Positions 12,430-25,000 of a DNA stretch of 64,000 nucleotides are shown one piece after another. The DNA is from Hibiscus mutabilis (taxonomy: Eukaryota; Streptophyta; Magnoliopsida; Malvales; Malvaceae), in assembly GCA_019671005.1 (NCBI GenBank), contig CM033738.1, positions 19,370,202-19,434,201 of the forward strand, in the 5' to 3' direction. The notes below the pieces were generated by a model. The model was given only the letters and a program-made list of their open reading frames with translations. It was not told the DNA's origin and did no database searches. Every line of letters starts with the position of its first letter. The stretch's first letter is position 1. Made by a program: the position numbers and the translations under genes.

Positions 12430-13177
12430 TTGTTAAAAGTCTTGAACCAAACTTTTGTTTTAAGTGATATTTTGATCGGCAAGTTGGACCAGATAATAGG
12501 CCATATCACCGCGTACAATTACATTACCTTCAGCGATGATGAAATTCTAGAGGGAGGCATGGGTTCCACCAAGGCCCTAAACATCACTACCCGTTGCAAA
12601 AGGCACGTGCTACCGGGAGTACTTATTTATAATGGATCTACTTTGAATGCCATGCCTATGGCTACTTTACAACGATTGCCTATCGATAGTTCACATATGA
12701 AACCTTGTCAGAATTCAGTACGAGCATTTGATGGGACCTAACGAGATGTGGTTAAGAAAATTAAAGTACCCCTGCTCATTGGCCAATGTGAGTACACTGT
12801 CGACTTTGTGGTTAAGGATATTTGGTCATCGTACAATTGTTTGTTGGGGAGGCCGTGGATACATTGATATTCCTTCATCATTACATCAGAAATTAAATTT
12901 TGTCATTGAAGGGAAGCTATTGAGTATTAATGTCGAACAAGATATCATTGCTTTGGTGACTTCCGATGCACCGTATATTCAGACTGATAAGGAGGTAGTG
13001 GAATGTTTCTTTAGGGCGTTAGAGTTTGTCAATGCCACCTTCGTTGTTGAGGGAAAGAGGATTCCATGCCTTAGGCTGTCAAATTGTACTAAGACGGTAG
13101 TGTCAGAAACTTTGGGAAAAATGAGCAAAGAAAGGAAAAGGCTTAGGAAGGAACCTGCAAGGTTGTTTGTAAGCTAA
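12430..13177 (+). pseudogene. Aspartic protease region of the Tat element (broken, active-site Asp lost)
   Basis: The retropepsin-like segment reads PGVLIYNGSTLNAMPMATLQ around 12615-12670, then LPIDSSHMKPCQNSVRAFDG, a frame change near 12738, and LLGRPW-type and ALVTSDAPYIQTDKEV stretches. Tat proteases normally have D-[NS]-G-[SA] at the active site; here the Asp is replaced by Tyr (YNGS), so it could not cleave even if expressed. A frameshift separates the halves (12430-12741 and 12728-13177). Confidence 0.8.
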
Positions 13178-13809
13178 AATCGTCATCAACAAAAATGATC
13201 AGTCGGCTATAAGCCCAACTTTCTACAAAGAAAGCAGGAATGGAAAAAGAGAGAAGAACAAAGAAAGGCTCAGTTTAGAGGAGAAGACATTCCATGAGGG
13301 CCCATGACTTATTAAGATATAAAGAATATTTTTGTATTCGGTAGAATAGTATACCCCGAACAGAAGGTACAAGAAGTAAATCAAGAGAGTGAGAAGCTCT
13401 TTAATGAAGAAGTGATTAGTGAAGCATTAGAAGCAATAGATATTAATGTGATCTTTTCGAGGATGACAAGAATGTCCAGCATTTGACCGAGATCTGTCCA
13501 TGTTTCCCGAGGGAAAAGCTCAACAATTGGACCTGTGTAGACATGCCTGTAGTTTTTAGGTCTGAATCAAAGCAATGCTCAGAACAACCCTATTTGCTTT
13601 TTCCCGAGAGCAATAAGGATCTTTTGAAAGGATGGCTATGGAAATTTTATTCGCTTTCAATGAAAATGATGCTTTCCATATTTCTTTCTCAAATGGCAAA
13701 CATGGCATTTATTTCATTCATTTGTTATTTATTCATTCCATAAACTATTCATTTCTATTCTCAATATATATTATTTTTAAACTCGTGCAAGCCCTTTAAT
13801 ATTAACTAT
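13178..13809 (+). other. pol spacer between protease and RT, Tat element
   Basis: This continues the polyprotein in broken frames. A weak ORF at 13483-13743 carries no recognisable domain. It belongs to the linker that in Ogre-type elements may hold an intron; I cannot point to convincing splice sites. Confidence 0.5.
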
Positions 13810-16800
13810 ATGAATAATTATGAATCTAATCCCGGGGTAGATTTTGAACAACCCATGTGCTTGGCGGAAATTGATGAAGAAGAAGACAAAGCGAAATATG
13901 AGGTCCCCGATGAATTGATAAGACTAATGGCAAGTGAGGAGAAACAGATCTTGCCGCATCAAGAAGAATTAGAAATCCTAAACTTGGGAATTGATAAGAA
14001 GAGGAAAGACGTGAAGATCGGCACTATTTTGTCATAAAAAAAACTAGACGAGATTTGATGGAACTGCTTCTAGAATTCAAAGACATATTTGCTTGGACAT
14101 ACCAAGATATGTCAGGATTAGACACGAAAATTGTGTTAGAGTATGCCCAAAGACCAATCATGAGATGATTGTAACCACATACTTACTTTACCAGTTCTAT
14201 TAAGGCATTGCCATTTATTTATATTTCTGTGTTCTTATATATAAGTTGTATGATAATAAAGTTCATAGAATAATATGGTTATTCTTAAAAGGTCCATAGC
14301 CAAGTATTATCATAGGCTTGGACGACGATAATACATTAATGGCTATTATGTAGTTCATTGATGGCAAAGTGTTGTCATTGCCATGGAGATGTCAAAATCA
14401 ATACATGAGTATGTTTTAGAGAACAACATACTGGAATGACCCGCTATGAGCATGTTTCTTGGATTATTATGTGACAGTCACAAACATGTTCATAGTGATG
14501 ACTAATTGTATGATCATCAGACTTGAGATCATTATTATCTCGACATCTATAGTCTCATGTTTTGATACAGTTAAAAGTGTGTCGTAACTGGTTGCATCAT
14601 AAAGACTGATATTGGATATGCCACAATATATGTAGTGAGATTTAGGTGATCAACGTAGGATTTGTCCCTCCTACATAATAGGAGTAATATCATATGCCAC
14701 TTGATCGAGTGAGACTAGAAACGCATGGCCATGCTCGAATAAGCTGATATGAGATATCATAAATTATTCGTTTGTTATAGCCTACTCAAGATATCAAGAA
14801 ACATTAGATGGACTATACAAGTGTGACTCTTCCATGACTTGTGTCCAATATATATATAAAGGACAAAAGGATGTAATGCAAGAAAGAGAGTTAATCACAT
14901 AGAGGTTATGTCGAATCATGACTTCTTGTAACTTAGGTGACAATGATACATTGCTAGACGTCACTCATTGTTTGTAATATTAGAATTGTTCTAATATTTA
15001 CTACTAATGTTACAAGAACCTACAGGGTCACACCCTATGGTTTTATCAAGCAAATGTTAAACGAATAATACATGTACAAAGTTGTTGTACATAAATGAAG
15101 ATATAATTAAAATTTATGTATATTTTGATATATATAGATTTTGATTATTCGAATTTAAATTTTATATATATTTGATATATATAGAATTTAAATTATTCTG
15201 AATTTAAAGGATAAGCATTAAAGGAGAGTAATTAAATGTAATTATAACTCTTTAATGCATGAAATTCGGAAATAGTCAACAACTCTAATTCAAGTTGAAT
15301 TAGGGTTATTTGCATTATAAAATGAACACAAGGGTCTAGCAACCACTTATGCTTTTTGTGAAACTCTCTAAACAGTTTAGAGAAAAAAATTATTTGCTTG
15401 CAACCGGGTGAACTGAGTAGAGGTCGGGACATTTTCGTTGTGACTAAGGATTCGAAATGCGTGATCGTGATTGCACCTCCGTTCTCTTCTACCTCTTTCC
15501 AGACGAACTAAGGTAGTTTTTCTGCATCATTTTTCCCAATTTTGATTAATTGTACATGGATCACTAGTGAGATCGCCGAAATAATTTTTCCGCTGCGCTA
15601 TGGGGTGTACTGGCGGTCCCTACACATTGTGGTACACAAGTTACCAATAAGGCCAGAATGCAAGCCTGTCCAACAAAAGCTTCAAAGAATGAGAACAAAC
15701 ATATTGTTAAAAACCAGGGAAGAAGTGAAGAAGCGGTTTGAGACTGGATTTCTAAAAGTTGCAAAATACCCAGAATGGGTAGCCAATATAGTCATGGTGC
15801 CAAAAATGACAGAAAGGTACGCATGTGAGTAGATTATAGAGACCTCAACAAGGCAAGCCCCAAATACAATTTTTCATTGCCTAACTTTGATACTCTAGTT
15901 GATAATAGCGCGGGACATTCTTGGTTCTCATTTATGGGTGGCTTTTCGTGGTACAACTAGATTAAAATTCACCCTAAAGATATGGAAAAGACCATATTTG
16001 TGACCATGTTGGGAACATTTTGTTATAAGGTAATACCTTTTGGATTGAAGAACGTTGAGGCAACCTATCAAAGATCTATGGTAACCCTATTCCATGATAT
16101 GATGCATAAAAAGATCGAGGTATATGTGGATGATATGATATTCAGGTCTCGTACCGAAGAGGAGCACATCTAAAATTTAAGAAAGCTATTCCAAAGGTTG
16201 AGAAAGTATCAATTGAAGCTCAACCCGACCAAATGTACCTTCGCAGTTACGTCTGGAAAACTCTGGGTTTCGTGGTTAGTCGAAAGAGAATTGAGATTGA
16301 ACTCAATAAGGTGAAGGCAATTCAGAATCTCCTGCCGCCTCAGATACAAAAAGAAGTTTGAGGATTCATAGGAAGATTAAACTACATATCTCGGTTCATC
16401 TCTCAATTGAATGATAAATCTGATCCTGTCTTTAAACTGCTCTGAAAGAACAATCCGGGGATATAGGATGAAGATTGTCAAGAGGCTCTTGAAAGGATCA
16501 AAAAGTACTTAACCAATACCCCAATCTTAGTAGCACCAGTGGCTGATAGACCATTAATTATGTATTTGACAATGTTTGAAAATTCAAAAGGTTGTGTGTT
16601 AGGGCAACATGATGAGTGTAGCAAGAAAGAAAGGGCCATTTATTACTTCAGCAAAATGTTTAACGAGTACGAAACTCGGTACCCGCTGATCCAGAAGCTA
16701 TGTTGTGCCCTAGTATGGGCTGCCAAGCGACTTAGGCAATACATGTTGTATCACACCACTTGTTTGATTTCTTGATCAGATCCATTGAAATTTTTTATGC

Positions 16801-17420
16801 AAGCACCAGCATTGACCGGGAGAATGGCCTGTTTGCAAATGCTAATTGTTGAAATTTTATATTGTTTATGTAAATTAGAAAGCAATAAAAGGGAGTGTGG
16901 TGGTAGATTTCTTGGCAAGCCGCACTTCGAACGACTACGAGCCTTTGGATTTTAGTTTTTCAAATGAAGATTTGATGTGCACCTCGTTTGAAGAGAAGCC
17001 TGCTTTAGAGAATGAGTTTTGGAAGCTTTATTTTGATGAAGCATTTAATGCCCTAATCCATGGAATAGAGGCAGTGCTAATTTCTTCTAAAAATGTCTAC
17101 TACTCATTTACAAGTAAATTGGAATTCTTCTGTACCAACAATATAGCCGAATATGAGACTTGTGGTATGAGACTTCGCGCGGCCATCGAAATAAAGATCA
17201 AGATACTTCAAGTCTTTGGAAATTCATCATTGGTAATCTATTAACTTCAAAAAGAGTGGGAAACAAGAGATCCAAAGTTAATCAAATATTACGATCTGAT
17301 CCAATAGTTGATTAAGAACTTCAAGAAGATTAGGTTTGCTTATTCGTCGAGGGAAGATAATCAGATGGTTGATGCCCTAGCAACTTTGGCCGCCATGTTT
17401 GAGGCAAGCATGAAGCCGAA
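13810..17420 (+). pseudogene. Reverse transcriptase and double RNase H of the Tat element (broken, split by a solo LTR)
   Basis: The N-terminal linker ends with FKDIFAWTYQDMSGL just before the copia solo LTR. The frame resumes exactly after the target duplication at 15630 with VVHKLPIRPECKPVQQKLQR. RT palm motifs include PKDMEKTIFVTMLGTFCYKV and the catalytic YVDD (YVDDMIF, about 16120). RNase H follows, with the end motif LRQYMLYHTTCLIS near 16735-16770. The second, archaeal-type RNase H reads WKLYFDEAF...CTNNIAEYETCGM at 16897-17244. RNA-to-DNA copying and RNA removal are the family functions. Stops at 15830, 15958, 16171, 16443 and elsewhere disable it. Confidence 0.88.
14134..15624 (+). 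mobile_element. Solo LTR of a Ty1/copia element inside the Tat pol
   Basis: The unit starts TGTTAGAGTATGCCC and ends TCCCTACA, 1,491 bp, flanked by AATTG (14129-14133) and CATTG (15625-15629), a target duplication with one difference. Removing the unit and one duplication copy restores the Tat reading frame exactly across the join (…DTKIV and VHKLP). No coding sequence lies inside, so it is the product of LTR-LTR recombination of a former full element. Confidence 0.9.
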
Positions 17421-17559
17421 ATGAAGCCAATCAAAATGCAGATTTTTTAGGTACCGACTCATTGCTATAATTTGGAAGAAAGGCGGATGGCAACCTGTGG
17501 TATTATGATATCCTCTAGTACATCAAATTACAGGTTTACTCAAAAGAAGCCAATGACAA

Positions 17560-18740
17560 TGACAAAAGAACCATTAGAAAGATGGCGTCAAGGTATATCC
17601 TTGATGGAGAAATATTGTACAAAAGGGGTAAAGATCAAATATTGTTGAGATGTATCAATGCCTGAGAGGCTAAAAACATTTTAGCAAAAGTACACGATGG
17701 TTTGCGTGGGACCCATGCCAATGGTTTCTCGATGGCTAGAAAAATTATAAGATATAGTTACTTCTGGTTGACCAAGGAAGGAGATTGTATCGACTATGCA
17801 AAGAAATGTCATAAATGTCAGATTTATACCAACAAGATAATTCTCTGCCATTGCCATTCTACACCATAAATTCTCTATGGCCTTTTACTGTTTGAGGTAT
17901 GGATGTCATTGGTCAGATTCATCCAAAAGCTTTCAATAGACACCACTTCATTCTGGTGGCTATTGATTACTTCACCAAGTGGGTAGAAGCCGCTTCTTAT
18001 GCCAGCATCACAAGGGCAATAATCTGCAAGTTCCTAAAGAAAGAGATTATCTATCACTATGGTTTGTCAAAAAGAATCATTACCGGCAATGCTTCCAATT
18101 TGAACAACAAGATGATGGCCGAAGTGTGTGAATAATTCAAAATTGTACACCACAATTCTACTACTTATCATCCCAAGATAAACGAGACAGTAGAAGCGGC
18201 AAACAAGAATATCAAAAAGATCATATCAAAAACCATGGATACTTTCAGAGTTTGGCATGAGAAACTACTCTTCGCTCTGTTTGCTTACCGAAAATCTGTG
18301 AGAAATTCAACAAGGGAACGCCGTATTCTTTGGTCTATGATACAGAAGTGGTATTACCTATTGAAGTGGAGATTCTATCACTTCTAATTTTGAATGAGGT
18401 GAGGTTGAAAGAGGCTGAGTGAATGCAAGCCAGGTTTGATCAATTGAACCTCATCGAAGAGAAGAGATTAAGGGCCATCTACCATGGCCAAATGTATCAT
18501 AAGAGAATGATGCGAGCTTATAACAAAAAGGTTCACCCAAGAGAATTCTGAGAGGGGGATCTGGTGCTTAAAAGATCTTGTCAATTCAAAAAACTTTTGA
18601 AGGAAGTGGATGCCGAATTGGGAATGGTCTTATGTTGTTAAAAAGGCCTTTTCTGGTGGAACATTAATTTTAATGGAGATGGATGGGAATGAGTTGAGCA
18701 ATCTTATAAATTTAGACTCCTTCAAAAAGTACTATGCTTG
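17560..18740 (+). pseudogene. Integrase of the Tat element (broken, one catalytic Asp lost)
   Basis: The zinc-binding N-terminal region is readable near 17690-17830 (HDGLRGTHANG, then YAKKCHKCQIY). The core at 17899-18135 begins MDVIGQIHPKAF and continues FTKWVEAASYASITRAIICK. The second catalytic Asp of the DDE triad is replaced: where relatives have S-D-N there is T-G-N (RIITGNASN). The expected Glu is kept in TVEAANKNIKKI, after a stop at 18133. The C-terminal part (AEWMQ-like, then GDLVLK, then EMDGNELSN near 18670) runs to a stop at 18740. Chromosomal insertion would have been its job. Confidence 0.82.
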
Positions 18741-18834
18741 AAGTAAAAAAAAGAAAGCAGAGTAAAAACCTGAAAAGGGCGCTTCGCAAAATAAAAATAT
18801 TTGTGGTGGAAACCCAAAAATGGCGCCTCAAGTA

Positions 18835-18881
18835 TAAAAAAAGAAAAAAAAAAAAAAAAAAAGAGAAAGAGAGAAAGAAGG
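18835..18881 (+). other. Purine-rich tract downstream of Tat integrase
   Basis: A run of almost pure A/G (A-tract followed by GAGAAAGAGAGAAAGAAGGGG) ends at 18881. It could be the plus-strand priming tract, but the LTR start expected right after such a tract (TGTAAT...) is not there, so the true tract may have been lost with the 5' part of the 3' LTR. Confidence 0.4.
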
Positions 18882-18964
18882 GGTTTAAGATGAAAACCCA
18901 AAAAAGGCATCTTAAAACCAAAGAAGGATCTGAATTGAAAATTCAAAAAGGGCGGTTCAGATAA

Positions 18965-19399
18965 ATTTTGAGATTTTGCATTCGATTGATGGGCCCTACT
19001 TCAGTCGAAGGGCTCTACTCCAATTTAGGGTGAAACCCCTCTCAGTTACAGGAGATTTCAGTCAAGGATGGTGAGTGAGGGATCTACTACGGTCGATGGG
19101 CTCTCGCATCATTCATACAGTCAATGTTCGGAGACGTTGCACCATGTGTTATTTACTTCTTCTTTTTCATCTCCACATGTTTGCCATGACTTTTAAATCA
19201 TTCCAAAACTTCTTCAAATATTAATGAAATATTATTTTGTGCCTTCCTTTATCTATTTCATGAGCATCCTGCAAATGGATTGACATAGATTATTAAAAAA
19301 CAAAAGATTTCTTAGCATTACTATGATTTAACCTATTAAGTGCAGGTTACCCAAAGACAGAAATTGATTTCGTTGAAGAAATTAATTTCTCGGCATTAC
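18965..19399 (+). other. Tat 3' non-coding region
   Basis: No ORF is supported. Short echoing phrases (GATGGGCCCTACTTCAGTCGA, GGTCGATGGGCTCTC) give it a weakly repetitive texture. It shows no similarity by eye to the 5' LTR and is read as internal 3' untranslated sequence. Confidence 0.5.
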
Positions 19400-20130
19400 C
19401 GTTTTTTATCTATATATGCTATCTTTTATATAGTATAGGTTATATATATATATATCATTATATTTTCTATGTACATATGCTATGCTAGTTTTTTATATAT
19501 TATTATATCTTTTATGCAGTGTAGTTTATATATATATATATACATTATTACTCTATTATATATATTTTTTTATATATCTATACCCCTAATATATATACTT
19601 ATGTTTTGTGGTATTGTTATTTAATATTTATTCCTTTTCATGTCTTCAATATTTTGTTTGCATGCCATATTATGTTGCATCCGGAATATAAACTGTCAAT
19701 GCGGTGCCCTTTTATTCGAGGATAAGCTTGGCTAGTATCAAGTGTAGTGGTGGTGGTTTTCGCTTATTCTCGAATAACGGGGCCCTTAAAATTTACGCGT
19801 ATATATAATCAAAATTTAATTTAACCGCCACTTTAATTCAAAAAATTTAATATTAACAAAGCTGTAATTATTTTATTTTTTGTACCAATTTTTAGGCGGT
19901 GTGGGTGCCAAAACCTTCCCTATTCGTAACTAACTCCCGAACCTATTTTTGATTCGAATATCTAGTTTTATGGTGTCTGGCCTACACTAGTGTCTGGGGG
20001 CGACTCCAAGTTTTAGTATTTTTCAAAAATATGAATTTTTGAAGGACTTCCCTATTTTCCAAACATTTTCCAAAAAAATAGTGAACCTTTTCCCTTTTCG
20101 GATATTTCAAAAAAATGGGAGGTCACTACA
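19400..20130 (+). repeat. 3' LTR of the Tat element, 5' part missing
   Basis: 19555-20130 aligns to 6310-6891 of the 5' LTR, including the stem-loop at 19712-19777 and the terminal GGTCACTACA. About 1.6 kb corresponding to 4567-6200 is absent. The left limit is approximate because the junction lies in TA-rich sequence (19395-19560). The right limit is exact, confirmed by the CCTAT duplication. Confidence 0.82.
19712..19777 (+). other. LTR stem-loop, 3' LTR copy
   Basis: TTATTCGAGGATAAGC (19712-19727) pairs with GCTTATTCTCGAATAA (19762-19777). Both arms are unchanged relative to the 5' LTR copy, while flanking LTR sequence has diverged. Confidence 0.8.
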
Positions 20131-20409
20131 CCTATAACCCGAAATTACGGATACCCAGATATTTACAGGCCGACACACAAGTTGATATTTTTAATAACTA
20201 GAAATTCGGGTACTTGAAATTATAAATACTCGGTTTTGAACACCACTGCTATTTTTCATCAAACTAATATCGTTATTTACTTTAGTCATTAATTTTTTTC
20301 AAAATCGTCGCAACATTATATTTTTATTTTAACCACTGAGCAATAAAAAATTAACAAAGATGATGATATAATCTAATATAATAACAATTTTATTCCTCCA
20401 AAACTACAC

Positions 20410-22034
20410 ATTTTGTAACCACCCAAATTTTTGAGCCAACGAATGGGTGTTGACTTGGGTTATGGACCTTCGTGTTAGATTGGATTGTTGGACCCATTGG
20501 GCCAAGCTTAGGCCTTATCGGATGAGAATTGAGCTTCATGGGCTTGGACAATGACCAAATTGTAACAACGGTGAGAGTGGAGGGTTTTGTGTTGCAAATT
20601 TACTCTTGGGAGAAAAGTGGGCTGATCTCCCCATTTATTTTCTTGTCTCTCACGTGGGAAGAGAAAAAAAAGGAAGACCACCATTTTCTTTTGGCTTAAT
20701 GCACATTTTGCCCCTTAACGTTTACCGCTTTTTCCAACTTGGTACCTAATGTATTTTTTGGACACATGTTCCCCCTAATGTTTGTACCATTACCCAAATC
20801 GCCCCAAATATTTGACACCTTTAATTGAAACAAATTAGACCAATAATATGACACCATGTCATCACTCTTATATATATATATATATATATTTCAACTAAAA
20901 TTTAATAAATAGTGTTAAAAATAAAATAAAATTTTCCCTATTTGTTTTTTTAGTTTTAAAATCTTCTTCTCTCCCAAATCAACCCTAACAATTGTCTCTC
21001 ATACACCTGCCAATCTAGTTGTCGCCACTCCTTTCCCCTTCTCCGACCACCACCACCACAACCGCTTGTTTCTCCCAAAAATCGTTGCAACATCCTCCGA
21101 CTATCATCAAGAAAACCCTATTTTTTTGCAACTAGGTGAGGTGTAGATTTCGATTTTGACTGTTAGCGATGGTCCCAATTTCGACGACTCCTTATCTTCA
21201 TAGTGGATACTGATTTCCCCAAAAAATTATTCACTTTTCGAATGAATAGTGATGACGATAGGTCATTTTGCAGAGATGATGATGTGTTATTTTTTGTTTT
21301 TGAATTTGATGGTGGGGTTGTTTTGCAGTGATGATTTTCCCAAAAATAGTATTTGAGAATTAGTTGGTGTTGTGAAATTGAAGCAAGAATCACAACTGTT
21401 AGAGTGAAGTTGGGGTAATTTTGATGGTGGTGGTGGTCGGAGAAGGGGAAGAAACTATTGAGTGTTAAGGTTGATTTGGGAGAAGAAACTTTAAAAGTAA
21501 AAAAACTATGAGGACTAAATCGAACAAATAAGAAAACTTGAATAACCTGAAATATCATTTCTTTATTTTTATTAAAGCCATATATATATATTTTTTTTTA
21601 AATTTTAACACTATTTATTACATACCAGCTGGAAAATAAAAAATATATAAGGGTGATGATGTGGCGTCATATAATTGGTCTATTTTCTTTATAATTAACG
21701 GCGTCAAATATTTGGGGCGATTTGGGTAACGGTGCAAACTTTAGGGGCCACATGAGCCCAAAAAATACATTAGGTACTAAGTTGGAAAAAATATAGGGGC
21801 CAAAATGTGCATTAAGCCTTTTCTTTTTCATCTTTCTTTCCTCACCCACACCTCTATTTTCAACATTTGTTTCAAGAAACTAAAAATCCAAACTTTGTCA
21901 GTCAATTCTTCCATCCAAGGTCCAAGATTTAAGTATGTTAATCTCTCCATCAAGAGGCTCAAGAAAAACATAATATTGAGGTAAGAAGGTAAGGTTTTCA
22001 TAAATGAGTTTTTAAGTGGTTTGAGCTTTGGGGG
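20410..22034 (+). repeat. LTR-like fragment interrupted by a MULE
   Basis: A unit starting TGTAACCACCCAAATTTTTG at about 20415 has the look of a gypsy LTR 5' end (TGTAAC...) with host-like phrases (GGACCCATTGGGCCAAG). It is interrupted by the TIR element at 20693-21818 and stops where another TGTAACGCCCC unit begins at 22035. No partner LTR or coding region was found, so family and extent are uncertain. Confidence 0.4.
20693..21818. mobile_element. MULE-type non-autonomous transposon with long TIRs and perfect 9-bp target duplication
   Basis: The ends read GGCTTAATGCACATTTTG and its inverted counterpart. Similarity between the arms runs from 20693 to about 21055 on the left and from about 21420 to 21818 on the right, with landmarks such as AAATCGCCCCAAATATTTGA and CTTCTCCGACCACCACCACC. 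The element is flanked on both sides by TTTTCTTTT (20684-20692 and 21819-21827), a perfect 9-bp duplication typical of Mutator-like elements. No transposase is present; the 131-codon minus-strand ORF at 21163-21558 overlaps the right arm and is not considered a gene. Confidence 0.9.
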
Positions 22035-25000
22035 TGTAACGCCCCGTTTTAGGCCTAAGAGTTTTCTAGGTTGATTAGATGGTCCGATGGATCGGATTAG
22101 AGGATTCGAGTTAGTTTCAGGATTAATTTGAAATAAATATTTTTGAGTAAGGAAAAATTATGGGAAAATATCCTAAAATCATTAAATAATATGTTAAAGG
22201 GTTTGGTGAAATCAATTTTACAAAAAAAAAGATTTTGAAATTGGACATTTTGGTTAGTGACCAAAATGTAAAGTTTTAAAACTGTTTTCAGTGACTGTTC
22301 TGTAAAAGGGTCAAAATTTATAATCTTTAAGGAGCTATTTGGCTAAAGTCTAATATCAGACTTTTCTCTCTTAATTGGATATTTTAAAAGGTTTAAAAAT
22401 AAATAAAAAGACTTGGGGAGATTAATTTCATAATTAGTTTTAATAGAAAACTTTACGTAACTAACTTTTTACCAAAAGATTTTCTCTCAAATTCTCTCTA
22501 GCCAAACGCTCTTTTCCACTTCAATTTTCTTAGGTAAATACTTGATTTCAACATTCTTTTGATTTCAAATGGATCTTCAATGGTTTCCCAACAAAACCTA
22601 TTTGATTTGATCTTGTTTTCTCAAGAAAATTCATCCAATTAATAGGAAAGCCAAGTTTAGAGGTGAGCTTCGTTCTTCTCCTCTAATATAAGGTTCTTTA
22701 CTGAAATTCCCAAGTTATTGATCATTTACATATGTTTTCTAACTTGATTTGATGATTTAATTATGAAAAATTTGTTAAATCAAGGTTTAACTGATTAGAT
22801 TGATGAATTCTCGTGTAGGCTCTATTTTGCTGAGTTCTTAATTGGTTGTAATAATGATTTTGATGTTTAATAATGATAATAAGTGGGCTTTAATATTAAA
22901 ATCCTTAAACTAAGTGAATCTTTAATTTTCTAGGTTGTTAGATGTGAGTTTTTGGGGAGTTATGGAGGTTTAATGAATGTTGGAGCTATAAGGATGATGT
23001 TATTGTGTTTTTAGATGTTAATTGATGGATTAAAACATTAGAGTGTGGATGTGTTAAGTTTGGAAGGTGTTTGATGTTGATTTCGGTTGTTGTGGAGTGA
23101 AATTGGGTATGGTATGTTGAGGTTTTATGTGAATTGATGTTGTTGGGCTGTTGAATGCATTTTGATGCACTGAATCCTTTTTTGTGTGGATAAAATAGGG
23201 GAAGTTGATCTTCAAGCTTGAACGAATGTTTCGGAAGCTTTAGAGGCATGTTTACCGTATCGTCAAGCGAGGCTTTGCGTGTCGGTGAGTGAGAACAAGT
23301 TTTATGGCTTTTCAAAGGTTTTGAAAGTTGTGTTTGGGGGTTTAGATCAAGCTTGAAATGCTGGTCTAAGCTCGAAAGTAAGTAAAGGATAAATTCTCTC
23401 TTGAACTTGGTTTGGCAATTAGTTTTTATGCACTTGTTTTAATGGTTTAATTACTCACTTTATATGCATGATTTGAGCTTGGTTTAATGCTGGAAATTGG
23501 TTATCTAATGATGTTGATGCATTTGGAAGTAAAGCATGTTTTGATAATGTTTTTGAACATTCATAATGCAAGGTAAAATGCATTGAGTATTGGTTTTGAT
23601 TGATGCATATGAAAATAGTGAGTTAATGTTTAAGAAATGAATTATATTGGCAAGTGATGGTGTGGAAAGGTTTTGAAAATGTTATTAGATATAGTTGGCC
23701 GACCATAGGATTGATAGTGCACTATAAAAAGTCGCCTTGGATTTTGAGGGGTTTTGATCTATGTACCGAAGACTCCCATTAGTGGGTTATGCATCTAACT
23801 AATGTTTTAGGTTTGTGATTGTACCCGGTTGTAAGTGTACCTTTAGTTTCGGTTGAGATGGCATGAAGTGTTGGGAACACTTGTTGAATCCATGTATCCG
23901 ATGTTATATTTTGTAAAGTGGAATTTGGTTAAGCCAATATAATTGATGATGTATCATGAGATGGATTATGTTGTTTAATGTTGGTTTAAAAATCGTTTAC
24001 TCTTTAAGCCTTGCATTGGTAGTATGCATGAGAAAAGCTTAAATTGAGGGTAGCAAATGAGATTTTTCTGTTGATCCATGATACATGATGCTTATGGTTT
24101 AAGATGCATGTTTTGGAAATGTTAAGTGCATGGTTTAATAAGGCATGCTATTGAAATGATGATTGAAAGGTGTTTTGGAAAGTGGTTTTCAAACGGATTG
24201 TTAAAAAGGCATTAAAAGCATTGATGGTGTTTGTTTTTAGAGCATTCCTCACTAAGCCTAGTGTGCTTACGCTCTCTTTTTCCATCAATGCAGAGAATTA
24301 AAGGTTGGAGGTGGCAAGCAAGCAAAGGGAATCTAAGGACTTGTGATTTACAAAAGTATGACCTTGATTTAGACTTGTAATAAAAAAGACAATGTGGTCG
24401 TTTGCTATTTGGAAGGGTTGTTTGCTAAACTCCCTGGTTGTGCAAGTTTATGTTGATGTTTTGGATGTGTAATTGGCATTTATGCTTTTTGAGATTGGTT
24501 TGAGGTTTTTAATTGTTGAGTAGAAAGCATGCTTTAAATGGTGCGGATGAATGTGATAGGCTTGCTAGTATGGCTTAAAATGTTGGTATGTTGATGTTAA
24601 ACATTCTTATGATGTTTAGGGATGTTAAAAGTTGATTGAAGTGAGCCAAAGGGTCATATGTTGGACCTAGAGGACATTACAGGCTTTCGTGTACCGGTAC
24701 AAGTTCCTAGGGATCGATACGTAAGGTCTAAAACAACTCCGTTTTATGAGCAAAATGCAAAGGGGTAATGGTACAGTTAGTCGAGTATCGATACACCCTT
24801 TAAGTTTTGTGCATCAGGATCAATACAGGGGTTTAAGTATCGATATGACCCCATTCATTTTATAAGATTTGTACCGATACGTGGGGTACCGTATCGGTAC
24901 GCGAATTGGTCATTAGAATTATGAGTTTTGAGAAATTACAAGGGGGATTGGTACGAGGTCAAGATTGTATCGGTACGGGTGGGTCAACACACCGTATCTG

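Larger units (their letters stand above)
4567..20130 (+). mobile_element. Tat/Ogre-type Ty3/gypsy retrotransposon, degenerate, 15.6 kb
   Basis: The element is bounded by a perfect 5-bp duplication, CCTAT at 4562-4566 and again at 20131-20135. Order along the plus strand: 5' LTR, primer-binding site of tRNA-Arg type, an extra ORF1 upstream of gag, gag, protease, RT, RNase H plus a second archaeal-type RNase H, integrase, purine-rich tract and 3' LTR. The extra ORF1, the second RNase H and the Arg primer site together are marks of the Tat (Ogre) lineage. All reading frames carry stops and frameshifts. A copia solo LTR sits inside pol at 14134-15624. The 3' LTR lacks most of its 5' portion, so the element is no longer competent as it stands. 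Confidence 0.92.

Noticed and set aside
18734..18964. 76-codon Lys-rich ORF
   Set aside because: It translates an A/G-rich tract at the end of the Tat element; the complementary Phe-rich frames are open for the same reason.
21163..21558. 131-codon minus-strand ORF in the MULE-type element
   Set aside because: It overlaps the right inverted arm and has no transposase or other domain.
22986..23315. 109-codon minus-strand ORF
   Set aside because: His/Thr-rich translation within an LTR-like unit, no domain, poor start context.
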